Positions 18,005 to 26,249 of a DNA stretch of 42,729 nucleotides are shown piece after piece. Position 1 is the stretch's first letter, and every line of letters begins with the position of its first letter. The notes under the pieces are model-generated. The model worked only from the letters and a program-made list of their open reading frames with translations. It made no database searches and was not told where the DNA came from. Both the position numbers and the translations under genes were made by a program. The stretch spans positions 1 to 42,729 of the forward strand of contig NZ_RPRY01000027.1 in assembly GCF_003949795.1 (NCBI RefSeq), read 5' to 3'. The DNA is from Streptomyces sp. WAC06614 (lineage in GTDB: Bacteria; Actinomycetota; Actinomycetes; Streptomycetales; Streptomycetaceae).

Positions 18005-18051
18005 GTACCGGTGCGCTGTCGCGCACGCCGGGGCACCGGTCGCACCGGTAC
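18005..18051 (-). promoter_or_regulatory. 11-bp inverted repeat in the leader of the HD-GYP pair
   Basis: GTACCGGTGCG (18005-18015) and CGCACCGGTAC (18041-18051) are perfect complements. A third element, GGCACCGG (18032-18039), can pair with the same left arm. These mutually exclusive stems lie 16-62 bases upstream of the HD-GYP start. They could be an operator or a switching leader. Confidence 0.5.
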
Positions 18052-18066
18052 CGATTGGGGAGAATA

Positions 18067-18094
18067 GGCGGGCCCCCGTCAGCGGGGGGCCGCC
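18067..18094 (-). terminator. Terminator after sigR-rsrA
   Basis: A 12-bp stem with one mismatch (18067-18078 with 18083-18094) and loop TCAG, 88 bases downstream of the rsrA stop. Confidence 0.7.
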
Positions 18095-18182
18095 TTGTGG
18101 CATTGCGCCGTCCGGGCACCCCCGGATTAACGCCTTCGGGTGAACGAAGGGGTGTTCCCGGGGCGGCCGTTCGGCCGAAAGG

Positions 18183-18485
18183 TCAGCCGGTGGCCGGACC
18201 CGCGGTGACGTCGTGGTCGGGCACCGACTGCCCGGCGCGGATCAGCTCGATCCGCCCCATCACCTTGGCGCGCAGGTCGGACGGTACGTCGTCGGACCCG
18301 CAGCACCGCTGCACCAGCTTCTTGACGGCCTTCTCCAGGCCGTACTTCTCCAGGCACGGGTTGCACTCGCCGAAATGCGTCTCGAACTTGGTGCAGTCCG
18401 AGTCCGGCATTTCGTGGTCGAGGAACTCGTAAAGGTGGTCCAGGACCTCAGAGCAATCCGTCTCGTGCGGCTCTCCGCAGCTCAT
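18183..18485 (-). CDS. rsrA: Redox-sensing zinc anti-sigma factor (RsrA)
   Basis: Binds SigR and keeps it inactive until disulfide stress oxidises its cysteines. 100 aa, the usual length. The ZAS motif HFGECNPC supplies H37, C41 and C44; C11 is the remaining redox/zinc residue and C3 and C31 are also present, at the same numbers as I recall for S. coelicolor RsrA. ATG at 18485 overlaps the sigR stop (ATGA), giving balanced translation. Thiol oxidants release zinc and form disulfides, freeing SigR. Confidence 0.96.
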   Translation of the reverse strand: MSCGEPHETDCSEVLDHLYEFLDHEMPDSDCTKFETHFGECNPCLEKYGLEKAVKKLVQRCCGSDDVPSDLRAKVMGRIELIRAGQSVPDHDVTAGPATG

Positions 18486-19291
18486 GAGCCCGAGCCTTTC
18501 CGTTCGTTCGACTCTCCCGCGCCGGCCGGGACCAGCCCGCGCTCACGAGCGTAGTCCTCCAGCATTCCGCGGAGTTGACGGCGGCCACGGTGCAGTCGCG
18601 ACATGACCGTACCGATGGGTGTACCCATGATGTCCGCGATCTCCTTGTACGCAAACCCCTCCACGTCGGCGAGATACACGGCGATGCGGAACTCTTCCGG
18701 AATGGCCTGGAGCGCTTCCTTCACGTCCGAGTCCGGCAGGTGGTCCAGTGCCTGCGACTCCGCCGAGCGCAGGCCCGTCGACATGTGCGACTCGGCACGG
18801 GCCAGCTGCCAGTCCTCGATCTCCTCCGCCGCGCTGCGCTGGGGCTCGCGCTGCTTCTTGCGGTAGGAGTTGATGAAGGTGTTGGTCAGGATGCGGTACA
18901 GCCACGCCTTGAGGTTGGTCCCCTCGCGGAACTGGTGGAAGGACGCGTACGCCTTGGCGTACGTCTCCTGGACCAGGTCCTCGGCGTCGGCCGGGTTGCG
19001 CGTCATGCGCAGCGCGGCCGAGTACATCTGGTCGAGGTAGCCGAGTGCGTCCCGCTCGAAGCGCGCGTTGCGCTCCGCGGGCGTCTCTTCCGCGTGGCCT
19101 TCGTCGGTCCCAGGGACGGAACCCACCTCCTCCGACTGCGTGGCGGCTCCGAATGCGGACCCACTCGAATCGGAGAATAGTCGACCATCGCGCCCCTGCG
19201 CCGCCCGGGCCGGGGCGCGCTTGGGGGCGGGCAGCACCGTCCAGTCCAGGTCAGTGGCCTGTGGGCGGTTCTGGCTCATGACCTGGGTCAT
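18482..19291 (-). CDS. sigR: ECF sigma factor SigR (thiol-stress response)
   Basis: Sigma factor of the disulfide-stress regulon (thioredoxin, mycothiol, proteases). Region 2 reads [20 protein letters not shown] then [17 protein letters not shown], with [20 protein letters not shown]. Region 4 is [23 protein letters not shown] at 19291 (269 aa) is chosen for its AAGGAGAGG ribosome site about 7 bases upstream. This leaves about 75 poorly conserved residues before the sigma-2 domain, comparable to the longer, unstable SigR' form of S. coelicolor. A GTG at codon 56, directly after GGAGGAG, could start a shorter form. A SigR-type promoter lies upstream at 19338-19364. Confidence 0.95.
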   Translation of the reverse strand: MTQVMSQNRPQATDLDWTVLPAPKRAPARAAQGRDGRLFSDSSGSAFGAATQSEEVGSVPGTDEGHAEETPAERNARFERDALGYLDQMYSAALRMTRNPADAEDLVQETYAKAYASFHQFREGTNLKAWLYRILTNTFINSYRKKQREPQRSAAEEIEDWQLARAESHMSTGLRSAESQALDHLPDSDVKEALQAIPEEFRIAVYLADVEGFAYKEIADIMGTPIGTVMSRLHRGRRQLRGMLEDYARERGLVPAGAGESNERKGSGS

Positions 19292-19337
19292 GCGCGTCCT
19301 CTCCTTCGGCGGTTCCGTGCGTTCCGACATCCGGCAC

Positions 19338-19364
19338 AACCAAGGAGCCGGCGTGCGCATTCCC
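19338..19364 (-). promoter_or_regulatory. SigR-dependent promoter of sigR-rsrA
   Basis: On the minus strand GGGAAT (19364-19359) is followed after 18 bases by GTT (19340-19338), matching the SigR consensus GGGAAT-N16-20-GTT. Transcription would start near 19330, 40 bases before the chosen ATG. This is positive autoregulation, as known for sigRp2 in S. coelicolor. Confidence 0.85.
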
Positions 19365-19396
19365 GTGCGGGAGGCGGGTGCCGCACGGGGTCCGCG

Positions 19397-20065
19397 TCAG
19401 GTCGTGCGCGGCGCCGGGAGCGGGAGCCGGTCCAGCCAGTCGGCCACCGCGCCGGTGATCACCGCCAGGGCCTCCTGCTGGGTGAGCTCCGCCTTCTTGG
19501 GCACCGCGAAGCCGTGGTCCCCGTACGGGACCTCCAGCAGGTCGAAGCCGCCCGCGGGGAACTCCTCGGGGCGGCCGAAGGTGTCCCGGCCGCCCTGGAG
19601 CACCAGCGTGGGCAGCCCGGCACCGAGCAGTTCGTCGGCCCGGGACTTCTCGGGCCGGCCGGGCGGGTGCAGCGGGAAGGCCAGCGCCAGCACCCCGGCC
19701 GCGCCGAGTGCGGCGGCGGTCCGGCAGGCCACCCGGGCCCCGGCGCTGCGGCCGCCCGCGACGACGGGCGGGCCGGCGGCGGCGAGCTGCGGCCACAGTC
19801 CGCGCCAGCCCTCGTCGAGGGTCTTCGGGGCGGCGGCGACCTTCTTGCCCGCGACCCGCCAGGGCTGCTCGACCAGCGCGACGGTGACCCCTCGCCCGGG
19901 CAGGGCCGCGGCCAGGGCCTGGAGGTCGCGGGCCTCGATGCCGCCGCCGGCGCCGTGGCCCAGGGCCAGGACCAGCCGGGCGTCGGGGGCTTCGTGCCAG
20001 GTGATCCGTGCCTCGCCGGCCGGGGTGTCCACGCTCTGGGTGCGGCGGGGGGTGTGCGACGTCAT
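19397..20065 (-). CDS. Alpha/beta hydrolase of the KANL3/Tex30 type
   Basis: 222-residue soluble hydrolase. The oxyanion-region sequence LALGHGAGGG, the nucleophile elbow GGRSAGARV (Ser), the acid loop LQGGRDTFG (Asp) and the final GDHGFAVP (His) give a full Ser-Asp-His triad in the expected order. Actinobacterial relatives are annotated dienelactone-hydrolase-like or KANL3/Tex30; the substrate is unknown. It reads toward the sigR promoter, leaving only a 32-base gap to it, so read-through could add to sigR transcription. Confidence 0.85.
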   Translation of the reverse strand: MTSHTPRRTQSVDTPAGEARITWHEAPDARLVLALGHGAGGGIEARDLQALAAALPGRGVTVALVEQPWRVAGKKVAAAPKTLDEGWRGLWPQLAAAGPPVVAGGRSAGARVACRTAAALGAAGVLALAFPLHPPGRPEKSRADELLGAGLPTLVLQGGRDTFGRPEEFPAGGFDLLEVPYGDHGFAVPKKAELTQQEALAVITGAVADWLDRLPLPAPRTT

Positions 20066-20135
20066 GCGCCCATCCTGCCGGGTCGCGCGCGTGCTGCCGG
20101 GGTCGGCGCCGCCGGGGCGGACCGGCGGCGCCGGG

Positions 20136-20951
20136 TCAGAAGAGCGTGCCGAGCTCGGGCGCGGCCAGTTCGTGCAGCAGCTCGGGCCCGTTGTTGCGGA
20201 CGTTGCTGACGGCGGTGGCGACCGGGTAGGCCCGCATCAGTCCGCCGGGCGGCGGCTCCAGCAGCGGGCGCAGGGCGTCGACGTCGGTCCTGGCCGGGTC
20301 CAGCCAGGCGTCCCAGCGGTCCGGGGTGAGCATCAGGGGCATCCGCGGGTGGATCTCGGCGAGCGAGCCCGGCCCGTCGGCGGGGGCGGCGGCGAGCGGG
20401 GTGGTCTCGGCCTCGGTGGTGATCACCGAGCAGGTCACCCACCAGGCGTCCGGGTGGTCGTCGGGCAGGGTCCGGTCGCGCCAGAACTCATAGAGGCCGG
20501 CCATGGCGAAGACCGAGCCGTCGGCGGGCCGCACGAAGTACGGCTGCTTGCGCGGGCGCTTCTTCTTCCCCTCGACCTCCAGCTGCCGCTCGTCGGCGCC
20601 GGTGACCCACTCGTAGTAGCCGTCGGCGGGGATGATGCAGCGGCGCTGGGCGAAGGCCCGGCGGAACGAGGGCTTCTCGTGCAGGGTCTCGGACCGGGCG
20701 TTGATCATCCGGGCCGCGCCGTCGGGGTTCTTGGCCCAGGACGGGACCAGACCCCATTTCAGGACGCGCAGCTGGCGAACCGGACGCGGGTCCTGCGCGT
20801 CCTTCAGTGCACGGTCGAGGACGACGTGGACGGCTTTGGTCGGTGCCACGTTCCAGTCCGGGTCCAGGGTCTCCGTCGGCTCCCACCGCTCGATGCCGAA
20901 GACGTCCACCAGGTCCTCGGGCCTACGACTCGCTGCATACCGTCCGCACAT
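20136..20951 (-). CDS. SRAP-domain protein (HMCES/YedK type)
   Basis: Binds single-stranded DNA and covalently traps abasic sites through Cys2, protecting them from breakage. The protein starts MCGRYA, so Cys2 is exposed after Met removal; for this reason ATG 20951 is preferred over the ATG three codons upstream. Other family motifs are WGLVPSWAK, NARSETLHEKPSFR, RCIIPADGYYEW (catalytic Glu), and HPRMP (catalytic His). 271 aa, with a Lys/Arg-rich insert (EGKKKRPRKQ). It is divergent from an M50-like peptidase gene with only 50 bases between the starts. No LexA box was recognised. Confidence 0.93.
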   Translation of the reverse strand: MCGRYAASRRPEDLVDVFGIERWEPTETLDPDWNVAPTKAVHVVLDRALKDAQDPRPVRQLRVLKWGLVPSWAKNPDGAARMINARSETLHEKPSFRRAFAQRRCIIPADGYYEWVTGADERQLEVEGKKKRPRKQPYFVRPADGSVFAMAGLYEFWRDRTLPDDHPDAWWVTCSVITTEAETTPLAAAPADGPGSLAEIHPRMPLMLTPDRWDAWLDPARTDVDALRPLLEPPPGGLMRAYPVATAVSNVRNNGPELLHELAAPELGTLF

Positions 20952-21001
20952 GGCTGCCACACTGCCATGGCCCCGTCCCCGCTCGCCAAGGAGTCCGCCC
21001 C

Positions 21002-21730
21002 ATGACCGTCGCCTCTTCCGCGGGTACCACCGCCGCCGGGATCTGGGACCGGCTGACCGGGCTCCAGCCGGCGCCCGAACTGTGGCTGGTGGTGCTGACC
21101 GCGGCGGTGGCGCTGGCGGTCGTGGCGCCGCGGCCGCTGTGGCGGATATCCCGCAACGCCGTGACCATCGCCCACGAGGGCGGGCACGGTCTGGTGGCCG
21201 TGTGCACCGGGCGGCGTCTGGACGGGATCCGGCTGCATTCGGACACCAGTGGCCTGACCGTCAGCCGTGGCAATCCCTCGGGTCTCGGCATGATCCTGAC
21301 CGCCGCCGCCGGCTACATCGCGCCGTCCCTGCTGGGGCTCGGCGGGGCCGCGCTGCTGGGGGCGCACCGGATCACGCTGCTGCTGTGGGCGGCCACGGCC
21401 CTGCTGCTGGCCATGCTGGTGATGATCCGGAACGCGTACGGGGTGCTGACCGTGGTGGTGTCCGGCGGGACCTTCCTGGCGGTGTCCTGGCTGGCTCCGC
21501 CCGAGGTCCAGGCGCTGTTCGCCTACGGCGTGGTGTGGTTCCTGCTGCTCGGCGGGGTGCGGCCGGTGTTCGAGCTGCAGGCGAAGCGGAGGCGCGGCGG
21601 GGCGCCCGACTCGGACGCCGACCAGCTGGGGCGGCTCACCCATCTGCATCCGGTCGTCTGGCTGGTCATGTTCCACGTGGTGACGCTGTGCTCGCTGATC
21701 GGCGGCGGGCGGTGGCTGCTCGGCCTGTGA
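21002..21730 (+). CDS. M50-family-like intramembrane metalloprotease
   Basis: 242-residue protein with about six membrane segments. The zinc motif HEGGH (HExxH) lies just after the first membrane helix, in VTIAHEGGHGLVAVCTG, and a conserved NPSGLG and membrane block follow. This layout is that of M50B-like actinobacterial proteins rather than the classic site-2 protease with PDZ. ATG at 21002 has AAGGAG 8 bases upstream. It stands 42 bases before aroA. Role unknown; proteolysis of membrane regulators is one possibility. Confidence 0.85.
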   Translation: MTVASSAGTTAAGIWDRLTGLQPAPELWLVVLTAAVALAVVAPRPLWRISRNAVTIAHEGGHGLVAVCTGRRLDGIRLHSDTSGLTVSRGNPSGLGMILTAAAGYIAPSLLGLGGAALLGAHRITLLLWAATALLLAMLVMIRNAYGVLTVVVSGGTFLAVSWLAPPEVQALFAYGVVWFLLLGGVRPVFELQAKRRRGGAPDSDADQLGRLTHLHPVVWLVMFHVVTLCSLIGGGRWLLGL

Positions 21731-21760
21731 GCGGATCATCGGGGGCCACGGCTCTGCCAC

Positions 21761-21766
21761 TAAAGT
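21761..21766 (+). promoter_or_regulatory. -10 element for a leaderless aroA transcript
   Basis: TAAAGT fits TAnnnT and ends 6 bases before the aroA ATG, so the A of ATG would be +1. A GAGG at 21767-21770 is too close to the start to serve as a normal ribosome site. Confidence 0.5.
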
Positions 21767-21772
21767 GAGGGC

Positions 21773-23110
21773 ATGACCCAGACCCCTGCGCTGCCCGCCC
21801 TCTGGCCCGCCCCGCTCGCGGACGGAGCCGTCCACGCCACCGTGACCGTGCCGGGGTCGAAGTCGGTGACCAACCGCGCCCTGGTGCTCGCGGCCCTCGC
21901 GGCCGAGCCGGGCTGGGTCCGCCGGCCGCTGCGCTCGCGCGACTCGCAGCTGATGTCGGACGCGCTGCGCGCGCTGGGCGTCGGCATCGAGGAGACCGTC
22001 TCGTCCAGCTCGGCCGAGGCCGGTTCGGGCGAGGCCTGGCGGATCATCCCGGCGGCGCTGCACGGCCCGGCGACCGTGGACGTCGGCAACGCCGGCACCG
22101 TGATGCGCTTCCTGCCCCCGGTGGCGACCCTCGCCGCCGGCGACATCCGCTTCGACGGCGACCCGCGGTCCTACGAGCGCCCGCTCGGCCAGGTCATCGA
22201 GGCGCTGCGGGCGCTGGGCGCCCGGATCGACGACGGCGGGCGCGGTGCGCTGCCGCTGACGGTGCACGGCGGCGGGGCCCTGGAGGGCGGCACGGTCGAG
22301 ATCGACGCCTCCAACTCCTCCCAGTTCGTCTCGGCGCTGCTGCTGTCGGCGCCGCGCTTCAACCACGGCGTGGAGGTCCGGCACGTCGGTGCGACCCTGC
22401 CCTCGCTGCCGCACATCAAGATGACGGTGGAGATGCTGCGCGCGGCCGGCGCCCAGGTGGACACCCCGGAGGCGGGCGGCGAGAAGAACGTGTGGCGGGT
22501 GGCGCCGGGCGCGCTGCTGGGCCGCGACATGGTGGTGGAGCCGGACCTGTCCAACGCCCAGCCGTTCCTGGCGGCGGCGATGGTCACCGGCGGCACGGTC
22601 ACCATTCCCGACTGGCCGCGCCGCACCACGCAGCCGGGTGACGCGCTGCGTTCGATCTTCACGGAGATGGGCGGCTCCTGCGAGCTGACCGACGCGGGCC
22701 TGGTCTTCACCGGCACCGGCACGATCCACGGCATCGACGTGGACCTCGGTGACGTCGGCGAGCTGACCCCGGGCATCGCGGCGGTGGCGGCGCTGGCGGA
22801 CTCCCCGTCCACCCTGCGCGGCGTGGCGCACCTGCGTCTGCACGAGACGGACCGGCTGGCCGCGCTGACCAAGGAGATCAACGAGCTGGGCGGTGACGTC
22901 ACCGAGACCGCCGACGGTCTGCACATCCGCCCGCGCCGCCTGCACGGCGGGGTCTTCCACACCTACGACGACCACCGCATGGCCACCGCGGGCGCCGTCA
23001 TCGGCCTGGCGACCCCGGGCGTGCAGATCGAGAACGTCGCGACCACCGCGAAGACCCTTCCGGACTTCCCGCGGATGTGGGCGGACATGCTCGCGGGAGC
23101 GGGAGAGTAG
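21773..23110 (+). CDS. aroA: 3-phosphoshikimate 1-carboxyvinyltransferase (EPSP synthase)
   Basis: Joins shikimate-3-phosphate and phosphoenolpyruvate in the shikimate pathway (aromatic amino acids). 445 aa. Substrate-binding motifs are [18 protein letters not shown] near the N-terminus, [13 protein letters not shown] (PEP loop with Gly-Asn-Ala-Gly-Thr), [19 protein letters not shown], and [17 protein letters not shown] near the end. The intact GNAGT loop suggests a glyphosate-sensitive type I enzyme, which is an inference. rsgA follows after 4 bases, so the two are an operon. Confidence 0.97.
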   Translation: MTQTPALPALWPAPLADGAVHATVTVPGSKSVTNRALVLAALAAEPGWVRRPLRSRDSQLMSDALRALGVGIEETVSSSSAEAGSGEAWRIIPAALHGPATVDVGNAGTVMRFLPPVATLAAGDIRFDGDPRSYERPLGQVIEALRALGARIDDGGRGALPLTVHGGGALEGGTVEIDASNSSQFVSALLLSAPRFNHGVEVRHVGATLPSLPHIKMTVEMLRAAGAQVDTPEAGGEKNVWRVAPGALLGRDMVVEPDLSNAQPFLAAAMVTGGTVTIPDWPRRTTQPGDALRSIFTEMGGSCELTDAGLVFTGTGTIHGIDVDLGDVGELTPGIAAVAALADSPSTLRGVAHLRLHETDRLAALTKEINELGGDVTETADGLHIRPRRLHGGVFHTYDDHRMATAGAVIGLATPGVQIENVATTAKTLPDFPRMWADMLAGAGE

Positions 23111-23114
23111 CGCC

Positions 23115-24125
23115 ATGCGCCGGTACGGCAAGCACACCGACGAGGACGACATCCGGAGCCGCCCCAACCCGAAGGGGAACCGGCCCCGGACGAACATCCG
23201 GCCCAAGCACGAGGACGCGGCCGAGGGGTTCGTCCTCACGGTCGACCGGGGCCGGCTGACGTGTCTGGTGGAGGACCGCGAGATCACCGCCATGAAGGCC
23301 CGTGAGCTGGGCCGCAAGGCGGCGGTGGTCGGCGACCGGGTGGGTCTGGTCGGTGACCTGTCGGGCCGCAAGGACACCCTCGCGCGGATCGTGCGCATCG
23401 AGGAGCGCAGCTCGGTGCTGCGCCGTACCGCGGACGACGACGACCCCTACGAGCGGGTGGTCGTGGCCAATGCCGACCAGCTCGCGATCGTGACCGCGCT
23501 CGCCGACCCCGAGCCCCGGCCGCGGCTGATCGACCGCTGTCTGGTCGCCGCGTACGACGCGGGCCTGGAGCCGCTGCTGGTGCTGACCAAGTCGGACCTG
23601 GCCCCGGCCGACAAGCTGCTGGACACCTACGCCTCGCTGGGCGTGGCCCATGTGGTGACCAGCCGGGACGAGCTGGAGAACGGGGACGCGGCCGACCGGG
23701 TGCGCGAGCGGCTGGCCGGGCGGATCACGGCGTTCGTGGGGCACTCGGGCGTCGGCAAGACCACGCTGGTCAACTCCCTGGTGGCCGAGGACCGGCGGCG
23801 GGCCACCGGCCATGTCAACCGGGTCACCGGGCGCGGCCGACACACCACGACCTCGGCGCTGGCGCTGCCGCTGCCGGGCGTGGAGGGCTGGGTCATCGAC
23901 ACCCCGGGCGTGCGGTCGTTCGGGCTGCACCACGTGGACCCGTCCCGGGTGATCCTGGCCTTCCCGGACCTGGTGCCGGGCACCGAGGAGTGCCCGCGGG
24001 CGTGCAGCCACGACGAGAAGGACTGCGCGCTGGACGCCTGGGTGGCCGAGGGCCATGCCGATCCGGCCCGGCTGTACTCGCTGCGGCGGCTGCTGGCGAC
24101 GCGGGAGCGGCGCGAGGGCGACTGA
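23115..24125 (+). CDS. rsgA: Ribosome small subunit maturation GTPase RsgA
   Basis: Circularly permuted GTPase that helps late 30S assembly. 336 aa: an OB-like N-terminal domain, then the GTPase motifs in permuted order: G4 LTKSD, G1 GHSGVGKTTL, G2 region RGRHTTT, and G3 DTPG. A C-terminal zinc site follows (CPRACSHDEKDC). ATG at 23115 is four bases after the aroA stop; upstream GGGAGAG can serve as ribosome site. Pairing of aroA with rsgA is common in Streptomyces. Confidence 0.95.
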   Translation: MRRYGKHTDEDDIRSRPNPKGNRPRTNIRPKHEDAAEGFVLTVDRGRLTCLVEDREITAMKARELGRKAAVVGDRVGLVGDLSGRKDTLARIVRIEERSSVLRRTADDDDPYERVVVANADQLAIVTALADPEPRPRLIDRCLVAAYDAGLEPLLVLTKSDLAPADKLLDTYASLGVAHVVTSRDELENGDAADRVRERLAGRITAFVGHSGVGKTTLVNSLVAEDRRRATGHVNRVTGRGRHTTTSALALPLPGVEGWVIDTPGVRSFGLHHVDPSRVILAFPDLVPGTEECPRACSHDEKDCALDAWVAEGHADPARLYSLRRLLATRERREGD

Positions 24126-24222
24126 CGTTTGCCGGGCGGCGCAACCGGTCAATGCATAGTCGCACCGAGTGGCGCGCGGCCGAGGCCAGGACCGTGTCAC
24201 CTGACGCGGGGAGGCATCCGAC

Positions 24223-24546
24223 ATGGCGTGGCTGCTGGTCGTGGTCGCGGGAATCCTGGAGACCGGGTTCGCGGTCTGCCTCAAGCTGTCCCACGGGTTC
24301 ACCCGGCTGTGGCCGACGATCGCCTTCGCCTGCTTCGCCCTCGGCAGTTTCGGCCTGCTCACCCTGGCCCTGAAGAAGCTCGACGTGGGGCCGGCGTACG
24401 CGGTGTGGACGGGGATCGGCGCGGCCGGTACGGCCATCTACGGCATGGTCTTCCTCGGCGACCTGGTCTCCACGCTGAAGATCGTCTCGATCACCCTGGT
24501 CATCGTCGGGGTGATCGGCCTGCAACTGTCGGGCTCGTCCCACTGA
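24223..24546 (+). CDS. sugE: SMR-family exporter of the SugE/Gdx type
   Basis: 107 residues, four membrane helices. The family Glu in helix 1 (GILETGFAVCLKLS) is present, and the block VWTGIGAAGTAIYGMVFLGD matches the SMR loop. The sequence LKLSHGF after the Glu is of the SugE/Gdx (guanidinium exporter) branch rather than the EmrE branch. The active unit is a dual-topology dimer. ATG at 24223 has GGGGAGG about 10 bases upstream. Its 3' end overlaps the convergent tetR gene by 47 bases. I looked for a guanidine riboswitch upstream and found none. Confidence 0.88.
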   Translation: MAWLLVVVAGILETGFAVCLKLSHGFTRLWPTIAFACFALGSFGLLTLALKKLDVGPAYAVWTGIGAAGTAIYGMVFLGDLVSTLKIVSITLVIVGVIGLQLSGSSH

Positions 24547-25096
24547 CCGCGCCCAGCAGCTCGTCCAGCACGGGCCCGGCCGCGTCCTCGGCCGGGGCGA
24601 TGACGTAGGACAGGGCGAGCCGTACGACGAGTTCGCAGTGGCCGGGCGAGGTGTACGCGGGGCCGAGTGCGGCCGCGGCCCGGTCGCGTACCGCCCGGGT
24701 GAGCGCGCCCGGTTCGGGGGCCACCGTGCCGGGCGGCCGCGGGGCGGGGAAGCCGGGGCCGGGCTCGGGTAAGGCGTCGGTCCAGCAGCCCGTGAGCGCG
24801 GCGCGGACCACGGGGCGGCTGCGGGCGGTCCGTACGGTCCAGTCGGCGAGGGCGGCCAGCCGCTGCGCCGGGGGCGCCGGGGAGTCCAGGGCCCGGTCGA
24901 CCCCGTCGAGGAACCGGTCGGTCTCGCGGCGCACCAGCGCCCGGCCCAGCCCGTGCTTGCCGCCGAACTCGTTGTAGAGCGTCTGCCGGGACACCCCGGC
25001 CGCCGCCGCGACGTCGACCATCCGTACGACCCGCCAGGGGCGCGCGGCCAGCGCCGCACCCGCCGCTTCCAGCAAGGACTCCCGCGCTGCCGGCAT
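24500..25096 (-). CDS. TetR-family transcriptional regulator
   Basis: 198 aa. The N-terminal helix-turn-helix reads VVRMVDVAAAAGVSRQTLYN followed by EFGGKHGLGRALV, typical of TetR. The ligand domain is not recognisable. ATG at 25096 has GGGAGG about 6 bases upstream. Its 3' end runs 47 bases into the convergent sugE gene, and it is divergent from hisN. The overlap with sugE suggests it may control that exporter. An imperfect dyad at 25133-25157 in its promoter may be its own operator. Confidence 0.88.
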   Translation of the reverse strand: MPAARESLLEAAGAALAARPWRVVRMVDVAAAAGVSRQTLYNEFGGKHGLGRALVRRETDRFLDGVDRALDSPAPPAQRLAALADWTVRTARSRPVVRAALTGCWTDALPEPGPGFPAPRPPGTVAPEPGALTRAVRDRAAAALGPAYTSPGHCELVVRLALSYVIAPAEDAAGPVLDELLGAVSGTSPTVAGRSPRR

Positions 25097-25128
25097 TGCC
25101 GCCTCCCGCCCGCCCGTCCGTTCCCGCC

Positions 25129-25157
25129 AGCGTTGACGGCGGTTCGGACAGTGTCAA
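25129..25157 (-). promoter_or_regulatory. Promoter and possible operator of the tetR gene
   Basis: On the minus strand a perfect -35 TTGACA (25157-25152) is 17 bases from AACGCT (25134-25129), a weak -10. The same stretch is bounded by TTGAC (25133-25137) and GTCAA (25153-25157), inverted arms 15 bases apart. Confidence 0.5.
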
Positions 25158-25191
25158 GAGAGGCCGTGTGGTCCGCCCGGTCGGGTGCCGA

Positions 25192-25197
25192 TACTGT
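25192..25197 (+). promoter_or_regulatory. -10 element for a leaderless hisN transcript
   Basis: TACTGT fits TAnnnT and ends 6 bases before the hisN ATG, which places +1 at the A of ATG. No ribosome-binding sequence precedes the gene. Confidence 0.55.
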
Positions 25198-25203
25198 TCG
25201 GCC

Positions 25204-26007
25204 ATGCCCGAGTATGACGATGATCTGCGCCTCGCCCACGCCCTCGCCGACGCCGCCGACACGGTCACCACGGCCCGCTTCAAGGCCCTGGACCTGAAGG
25301 TGGAGACGAAGCCGGACATGACTCCGGTGAGCGAGGCCGACACCGCCACCGAGGCCGCGATCCGCGCCCTGCTCCAGGAGGCGCGGCCCGAGGACGCGAT
25401 CCTGGGCGAGGAGTACGGGCTGGTCGGCTCGGGGCCGCGGCGCTGGGTCGTGGACCCGATCGACGGGACGAAGAACTACGTGCGCGGGGTGCCGGTCTGG
25501 GCCACGTTGATCTCCTTGATGGAGGAGGACGAGAACGGCCGGTTCCGGCCGGTCGTCGGTGTGGTCTCCGCCCCGGCTCTGGGCCGGCGCTGGTGGGCGA
25601 CCGAGGGCGGCGGCGCGTTCTGCGGCGGGAGCCTCGCCGAGGAGGGCCCGATCGGGGTCTCCAAGGTGGCCTCGCTCGCCGACGCCTCGTTCGCGTACTC
25701 CTCGCTGGGCGGCTGGGAGGAGCAGGGCCGGCTGGAGGGCTTCCTCGACCTGACCCGCGCCTGCTGGCGCACCCGCGCCTACGGGGACTTCTGGCCGTAC
25801 ATGATGGTCGCCGAGGGCTCGCTCGACCTGTGCGCGGAGCCGGAGCTGAACCTGTGGGACATGGCCGCCATCGCGGTGGTGGTGACCGAGGCCGGCGGGC
25901 GGTTCACCGGCCTGGACGGGGTGGACGGCGTCCACGGCGGGAACGCGGCCGCCTCCAACGGGCTGCTGCACGAGGAGCTGCTGTCGTACGTGCGCCCGCG
26001 CGGCTGA
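25204..26007 (+). CDS. hisN: Histidinol-phosphatase, inositol-monophosphatase family (HisN)
   Basis: Removes phosphate from histidinol-phosphate, the penultimate stage of histidine synthesis. 267 aa. IMPase motifs are GEEYG (E70 metal ligand), VVDPIDGTKNYVRGVP (D84, D87 with G88-T89) and NLWDMAAIAVVVTEAGG. The S. coelicolor gene in this neighbourhood was shown to encode the missing histidinol-phosphatase (recalled). ATG at 25204 is supported by the leaderless -10 and lack of any upstream ribosome site. The last codons and stop lie in a 35-bp tandem duplication. Confidence 0.9.
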   Translation: MPEYDDDLRLAHALADAADTVTTARFKALDLKVETKPDMTPVSEADTATEAAIRALLQEARPEDAILGEEYGLVGSGPRRWVVDPIDGTKNYVRGVPVWATLISLMEEDENGRFRPVVGVVSAPALGRRWWATEGGGAFCGGSLAEEGPIGVSKVASLADASFAYSSLGGWEEQGRLEGFLDLTRACWRTRAYGDFWPYMMVAEGSLDLCAEPELNLWDMAAIAVVVTEAGGRFTGLDGVDGVHGGNAAASNGLLHEELLSYVRPRG

Positions 26008-26068
26008 GCCCCGGGTCCACGGGCCCGCGCCCCCGCGGCTGAGCCCCGGGTCCACGGGCCCGCGCCCC
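25999..26068. repeat. Perfect 35-bp tandem duplication over the hisN stop
   Basis: Copies 25999-26033 and 26034-26068 are identical, and the first contains the end and stop of hisN. The duplication therefore adds a second in-phase copy of the stop-codon region just downstream. Probably replication slippage in GC-rich DNA. Confidence 0.85.
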
Positions 26069-26249
26069 CGCCCGGTGCTGTGGGACGCCGGGCGACGGCG
26101 CCACCCGCGCTCCCATTCACCGGCTGTGCCCTCTTGATGACCCTGTGCGGTCGTGGGACTCTGAGAATTCCTCCGCTTGTGCGCTTGTGAATCTCTTCTC
26201 ACAGCGCTCCGCCCGAGCGGAGGTCTCGACCCAGGAGGTGGCTGACTTC

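Noticed and set aside
24126..24222. Guanidine riboswitch upstream of the SugE-type gene
   Set aside because: I looked for the conserved guanidine-I and mini-ykkC core elements and did not find them in the right order. A covariance-model search would decide.
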